31,235 bases of DNA from Nemertoderma westbladi (taxonomy: Eukaryota; Xenacoelomorpha; Nemertodermatida; Nemertodermatidae), in assembly GCA_032718475.1 (NCBI GenBank), contig JAUCBJ010000842.1:1-31235 (forward strand). The letters are read 5' to 3'. The notes beneath the pieces are model-generated. The model did not search any database, was not told the DNA's origin, and saw only the letters and a program-made list of their open reading frames with translations. Shown here piece by piece: positions 27,274-31,235 of this stretch (its first letter is position 1; the number at the start of each line of letters is the position of its first letter). The position numbers and the translations under genes were made by a program.

Positions 27274-27634
27274 GTAAGTAATTAAGTGTTCTGCGTTTAT
27301 TGCTACCATCTTCTGACATTGTGACGTCAAATAGGTGCTCAAAGGTGTTGGCAGTTAAAACAAAGGGTGTATGTCCTTCCAAGCCTCCGGATTTGCTCGT
27401 ATTTCTGACAACAATCCAAAGTATTCGAATCCAGTACAGTAAGTAACAAATAAGTAAATTTCAATCTTCAATATTTAATCTGGCTTTTCTTTTTTAATCT
27501 TGCTTATTTTTTATATTTATTCAAAATAGACGTTAGCTACACAACGTTTTGTCCATCGATGGCTACTATATCTATAAATGTTTATATTATTAGTAAAAAA
27601 TGTAGAAAAACAAAATAATTGCTTGCTTGCTTAC

Positions 27635-29700
27635 TATTTGATCGCAGGAAGCGCTCTATCAATCACTAAAAACTTAGTTATTGCTGCGACCAGTGCATCT
27701 CTAGCTCTTTCTGTAAAATTTTTGTGCATAAATTATAGCAACCAGATATGTTAACGACTTCATCAGCGTTTTCAGTTGCCAACTGAAATGCTTCTTCATT
27801 GGTAGAATCTGCAATCTGTAAACAAAAATAAGGGTGTGTCGAAGCAGGAGGGCGAGGTCATGGTAACTCAACAGTTCAACTTGAGCCCGTAAGTTGTAAT
27901 CTGTAATATCTCCAATCTCAACATGAATGCCCTAGATCCCTTTCGTCAATGTAGGGTACAGAATCGTGTGAAAGAATATTGGATACGATCCGCGTTTTAT
28001 AATGATGTAGGACAATATATGAGCTGCTTTTAGGCATGTTTGTTTGTTTAAACCTACTAAACAAATATTCATTACAAACCAAACAAATATCACTTTAAAG
28101 TAATTGATTTTAAACTATGATATAAAAAAAATTAAAAATTAAATAATATCATAAAATAAAATAAATTATAACATACTATTATAGTCCAGAACAATGGACT
28201 TACGTTGCTTCCCCATTAAATATTGGTAAATTAGAGATTGCTCAGACGGATAATCTCATATACTCCATCATTGGCTCTCCAGCATCAATACCAGCCTCGG
28301 CGGCAAATGTAATATCTAGCGGGCTCCAAGGTCTAAATGTCTTTCTCGTAAATCCCCTGAAACCACCATCCAACACATCATCGCGATCAACATTCACAAT
28401 GTTGCGATATTCAGGGTCAATCTTCTCATCAAGTCTTTTTAGAATCGCAGTGAAACTATCACTATAATAATGTAAAAAAATTATACAGTGCAGTAAAAAA
28501 ATAATTACCATTAATAATAGTTGTAAAAATACATACTGTACACCTGCCTACCTGTACACAGTATACTACAAGCTAAGTATACTACAGTACAAGCTAAGCT
28601 ATACAAGGCATAATACTATTAATATCAATTAAATATGACATTAATGTCTAACCTGGAAGAAGATATGGCTTAGTAGTAGGTGTCAGTGTCTCAGAATCAC
28701 TATCCACGAAGATAATATTTGGATCGTTAGCAGCCGGGGTATTGATGGTTGTCATCGGATAAGTTGATTTAGAAGGATTAGTTGATTCAGATGGATTACT
28801 TAATTGAGATGGACGAGTTGAAGTAGTAGAATAATAGTCGCTAATTGGTGTTGTATCATTCCCAATACGAGGCTTAGTACAAACATACAATCGTAATGCT
28901 TTAAACTTAGTAGCTGTAAATAAATCTTGAACTGTTATGTTCATATCGTCAACTTTAGGAGCAGCGAAATCTCTAATCTCATAGGTAAAGTCAGCTATAT
29001 TTCCTTTACTTCAGATTCCTTTTGGGAAAAATAACGATTTCCCAATATCCAAAAAACCATTCATATCCGTGTTGGGATTTATATTAAACTCACGTGTACC
29101 CACCACCTCCACAATGCTGACGAACTTGATGATACTCTTTAGTAATTTAATCATAGTTCATCCATCCGAAACTAATTTACGAGTGAGTTTAGCTTTTTCA
29201 CCCTGTAAACTAAAATGTGACGATGAAGCTGCAGACTCATAGATAGTTTGTTACAGAATTTATTTTTCACTCGTTCCAATAACGCCTTTTGAGGATCGCT
29301 AATTCCCTTACCTCCCTCCGACCCAGATTGCTGATTTGTCTTGCAGAATGCCACTGCTGCTAGTCTATCTCCATATTTCGGAATATATGTCGACAAAACA
29401 TTATCGTCCATTAACAAAACAACGGTTTCATCAATCTAAAATAAAATACACAAACTGTCAAAACACAACCAACAAACCCACTGACCTGCGAAGCGGAATC
29501 GCAAAAAATTTCAGAGTCGACTGCCCTGATCATACGTAGATAACTGTAGGCTAAACAAACAAACTCCTACTTAAATAAAATCTACCGCCAACATCTTAAC
29601 ATTATTCAATATCCAAACCTACCATATCGTCATCCAATTTTTGCAATAAGTCCACGGAAACCCCACGTTCCTTGAGGAAGTCATTAAGTGTTCGAGGCAT
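27635..29700 (-). pseudogene. HECT-domain (G2E3-like) gene, five exons, broken
   Basis: A minus-strand gene relic. Exon 1 (29700-29623) begins MPRTLNDFLKERGVSVDLL and ends at donor GTAGGT. Exon 2 starts at 29435 after TTTTATTTTAG and gives VLLMDDNVLSTYIPKYGDRL, a SAM-like N-terminal module. Its continuation through exon 3 (to 28653, donor GTTAGA) has a stop at 29172-29174, frame breaks, and a TGA at 29011-29013 between SLFFPKGI and SKGNIADF. It then continues to VQDLFTATKFKALRLYVCTK. Exon 4 (28461-28204, donor GTAAGT) holds the HECT start NVDRDDVLDGGFRGFTRKTF and EAGIDAGEPMMEYMRL, with a TGA at 28242-28244. Exon 5 (27815 to about 27635) reads STNEEAFQLATENADEVVN. The catalytic Cys region is not found. 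Intact splice sites with broken frames suggest a young pseudogene, or indel errors in the sequence. Confidence 0.6.
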
Positions 29701-29827
29701 TCTCTTGTTGTCGTCTATCTATCTTTTGCACTGTGGATGGACCGGACACTACTGACTGAAACCAAAAATGCAGCCTACCAAAAACATATCTAATCAAAAA
29801 TATCGCTTTTCCTATGCCTCACAAATT

Positions 29828-30002
29828 GATTGGTTGATTATCTCAGGGCCCGAGTTATTAAGTTGGGGCCGGAGATATTTCAACTCTCTGATTGGTTGGT
29901 AATTTTGGGGCCCGAGTTATTAAGTCGGGGCCGAGGTAATTCAACTCTCTGATTGGTTGGTTATCTCAGGGCTCGAATAATTAAGCCAGGGACTGAGATA
30001 AT
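29828..30002 (-). promoter_or_regulatory. three tandem 62-bp units, each with a CCAAT box facing the HECT gene
   Basis: Units start at 29828, 29890 and 29951. Each begins GATTGGTTG, so the minus strand reads CAACCAATC, a CCAAT box, pointing at the start codon at 29700. Each then carries GG[G/C][C/T]CGA.TTATTAAG and a GG-rich end. Units 1 and 3 contain TTATCTC...GAGATA inverted repeats; in unit 3, TTATCTCAG at 29961-29969 pairs with CTGAGATAA at 29993-30001. The position 130-300 bp upstream of the ATG fits a promoter-proximal repeat. An unrelated repeat that happens to contain CCAAT is the alternative. Confidence 0.55.
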
Positions 30003-30470
30003 AAAAAAAAAAATTTTTCATGTCCCTTTAGGGGCTCCGTATTTAACACTTAAAAAGCTTACTTCCTCATGCCTAAAAACCCACATTAAGCATAACAGGT
30101 TGTTAGTATATTTTAGTGTATAGCTTTCAGATTAACAATTATTGTTAAATAAATATTATTCACAACCTCGTGCGAATTCTGGATATTTTATTTGACTTTA
30201 TATTAAATCATTTTAAATGTAGCACAGAGCGACTTTCAAAATTGCACATATCCCTCCCACTTGACACAAGATCCTCGAAAAGCAGACGATATCAATTATT
30301 ATGCCACATAATTATCAGCCTCTCTATAAGGTTTTTGTTCACATGTGATTATAGTGGGATCGAGGGGTTACAGGACACAAGATACTGTACCAGGTGAATG
30401 AAACTCCACACAATCTTGGATGGGAGTACTGCCAGACAGTGTTAGTTCTATATATTCGCTTTATATCGCC
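30003..30470. other. non-coding AT-rich stretch
   Basis: No supported gene. The 75-codon plus-strand frame over 30170-30397 shows no family motif. The right part may be degraded LINE-C coding sequence upstream of its AGHC motif, but the frame is broken. Confidence 0.45.
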
Positions 30471-30735
30471 TCCGCTTTGCAGGACATTGCTTGCGCCGTG
30501 AGGACCAGCCAGTGCATAATCTTGTACTTTGGCAGCCTCATGGAGTGAATAATCATGGTGGACAGCCCATGACTTTCTTGAGACGCATCTTAAAGAACAC
30601 TGGCCTTGAAGATGCGGATGATCTAGCAATTGTCATGGGTGATAGGGAGTTGTGGCTGTGCAATTTTGTCGATAAACCGGCACAGCATTCTTAAAAATGC
30701 AGCTGCAATGCAGCATGCCGATCCTAGTAGTTCTA
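30471..30735 (+). mobile_element. LINE-C 3' fragment, copy 2
   Basis: This is a longer copy of the LINE C-terminus. It reads RLRFAGHCLRREDQPVHNLV, then LWQPHGVNNHGGQPMTFLRR, LEDADDLAIVMGDRELW and a TAA after KPAQHS. The RRLRFAGHC..R...LVLW.P..G...G.P pattern is the conserved tail of RTE/Nimb-type LINE ORF2 proteins. Sequence similarity with copy 1 (20758-20965) ends at the same 3' point, after GATCCTAGTAGT, marking the element's 3' end. Confidence 0.7.
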
Positions 30736-30789
30736 TATATAAACACGTTCGTGGGGACTTCGCGCAGCTCGAGACTCAGTTCTGTGATA

Positions 30790-30833
30790 CAAATTAAAAT
30801 TAAGCAATTCTCAAATTAAAATTGAGCAATTCT
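30790..30833. repeat. 22-bp tandem duplication
   Basis: CAAATTAAAATTAAGCAATT plus CT (30790-30811) is followed directly by a second copy differing at one base (TTGAGC for TTAAGC, 30812-30833). Confidence 0.9.
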
Positions 30834-31235
30834 ATGACAAAATCTGTATAAGAAATTTAACCAGACCGCCATTAAACAAGGAAGAGGGGAAAGTTCCTCC
30901 ACTTCAACCCCCCTCTTAATCTGCAACACCCCAACCCAAAGGCGCACAGAGAATTGATGAAAGGCCATAAACATAGGTATTAACATAAAATTTGTGTTAT
31001 AATAATAAATAGTAAATATATTTTAGTCGTGGAGGCTACCCTATTTGTAAGAAATATTAACACTTACATTATGCCGATAGTATTGATACTGAAATATGAA
31101 TTTATTAAGTTAACACTTAATGTCAACGAAATTATTATTTTAGCTAATTATTCTACAAATCTACGAATTCTACATATATAAAGAATCACGAATAAATAGT
31201 CATCCTATCATTTTGATAGCAATAAGCAAAGCTGT
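30834..31235. other. non-coding AT-rich end of window
   Basis: I see no gene, RNA or repeat that can be supported here. Confidence 0.5.

Noticed and set aside
1-31235. tRNA or other structured RNA genes
   Set aside because: I found no B-box-like GGTTCGANNCC with a matching acceptor stem. A tRNAscan-SE or Infernal run would be decisive.

Overview
The window looks like nuclear DNA of an animal, most likely a marine invertebrate. It is AT-rich and intron-bearing, and it is packed with metazoan transposable elements: a BEL/Pao-type LTR element, three different LINEs, hAT- and P-like DNA transposon remnants, and a MITE. It also holds decayed pieces of an astacin-like protease gene and a HECT-domain gene. 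The repeated ACCGGTA and AGGCCTA words would suit an echinoderm or a similar deuterostome, but the species is not proven. No RNA gene, CRISPR array or bacterial feature was found.

Layout. 1-2358 is mostly non-coding. It carries a broken last exon of an astacin-like metallopeptidase (662-828) and a 197-bp MITE with a TTA duplication (1599-1795). From about 2359 a 5'-truncated LINE (LINE-A, CR1/L2-like) begins. Its reverse transcriptase frame is interrupted at 2624 by a 10.7-kb LTR element (2625-13294) and resumes in the correct frame at 13295. It runs to 14670 and ends in an (ATT)n tail. The LTR element has two 1.17-kb LTRs about 99% identical, TG...CA ends and a TTAAC target duplication. It encodes a BEL/Pao-like Gag with zinc knuckles and an aspartic protease. 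The reverse transcriptase/RNase H segment is deleted and no integrase is seen. Instead, a long untranslated stretch is followed by an unrecognised reading frame with three zinc-knuckle-like motifs (10599-12048). Each LTR also carries an open frame for a small predicted membrane protein.

14800-15603 is a 28-bp minisatellite with a 140-bp higher-order repeat. It abuts a decayed P-like transposase (about 15625-16671). 16672-19382 is non-coding, with several hairpins, poly-C tracts and short repeats. A decayed BED-finger/hAT transposase lies at 19383-20470, followed by a 0.2-kb LINE 3' fragment (LINE-C). A nearly complete second LINE (LINE-B) occupies about 21250-26440. Its ORF1 has one frameshift, and its ORF2 is an uninterrupted 1194-codon frame with all endonuclease motifs and the RT catalytic motif. 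ORF2 carries an unusual proline-rich repeat expansion between the two domains.

The right end holds a 51-bp near-perfect palindrome (26917-26967), a second hAT scrap, and a minus-strand five-exon HECT-domain pseudogene (29700 down to 27635) that keeps its splice sites but has several frame breaks. Upstream of that gene are three tandem 62-bp units, each with a CCAAT box facing it. A second copy of the LINE-C 3' fragment follows (30471-30735). The most noteworthy item is the nested, non-autonomous BEL/Pao-type element with its extra zinc-knuckle frame and LTR-borne membrane frame.
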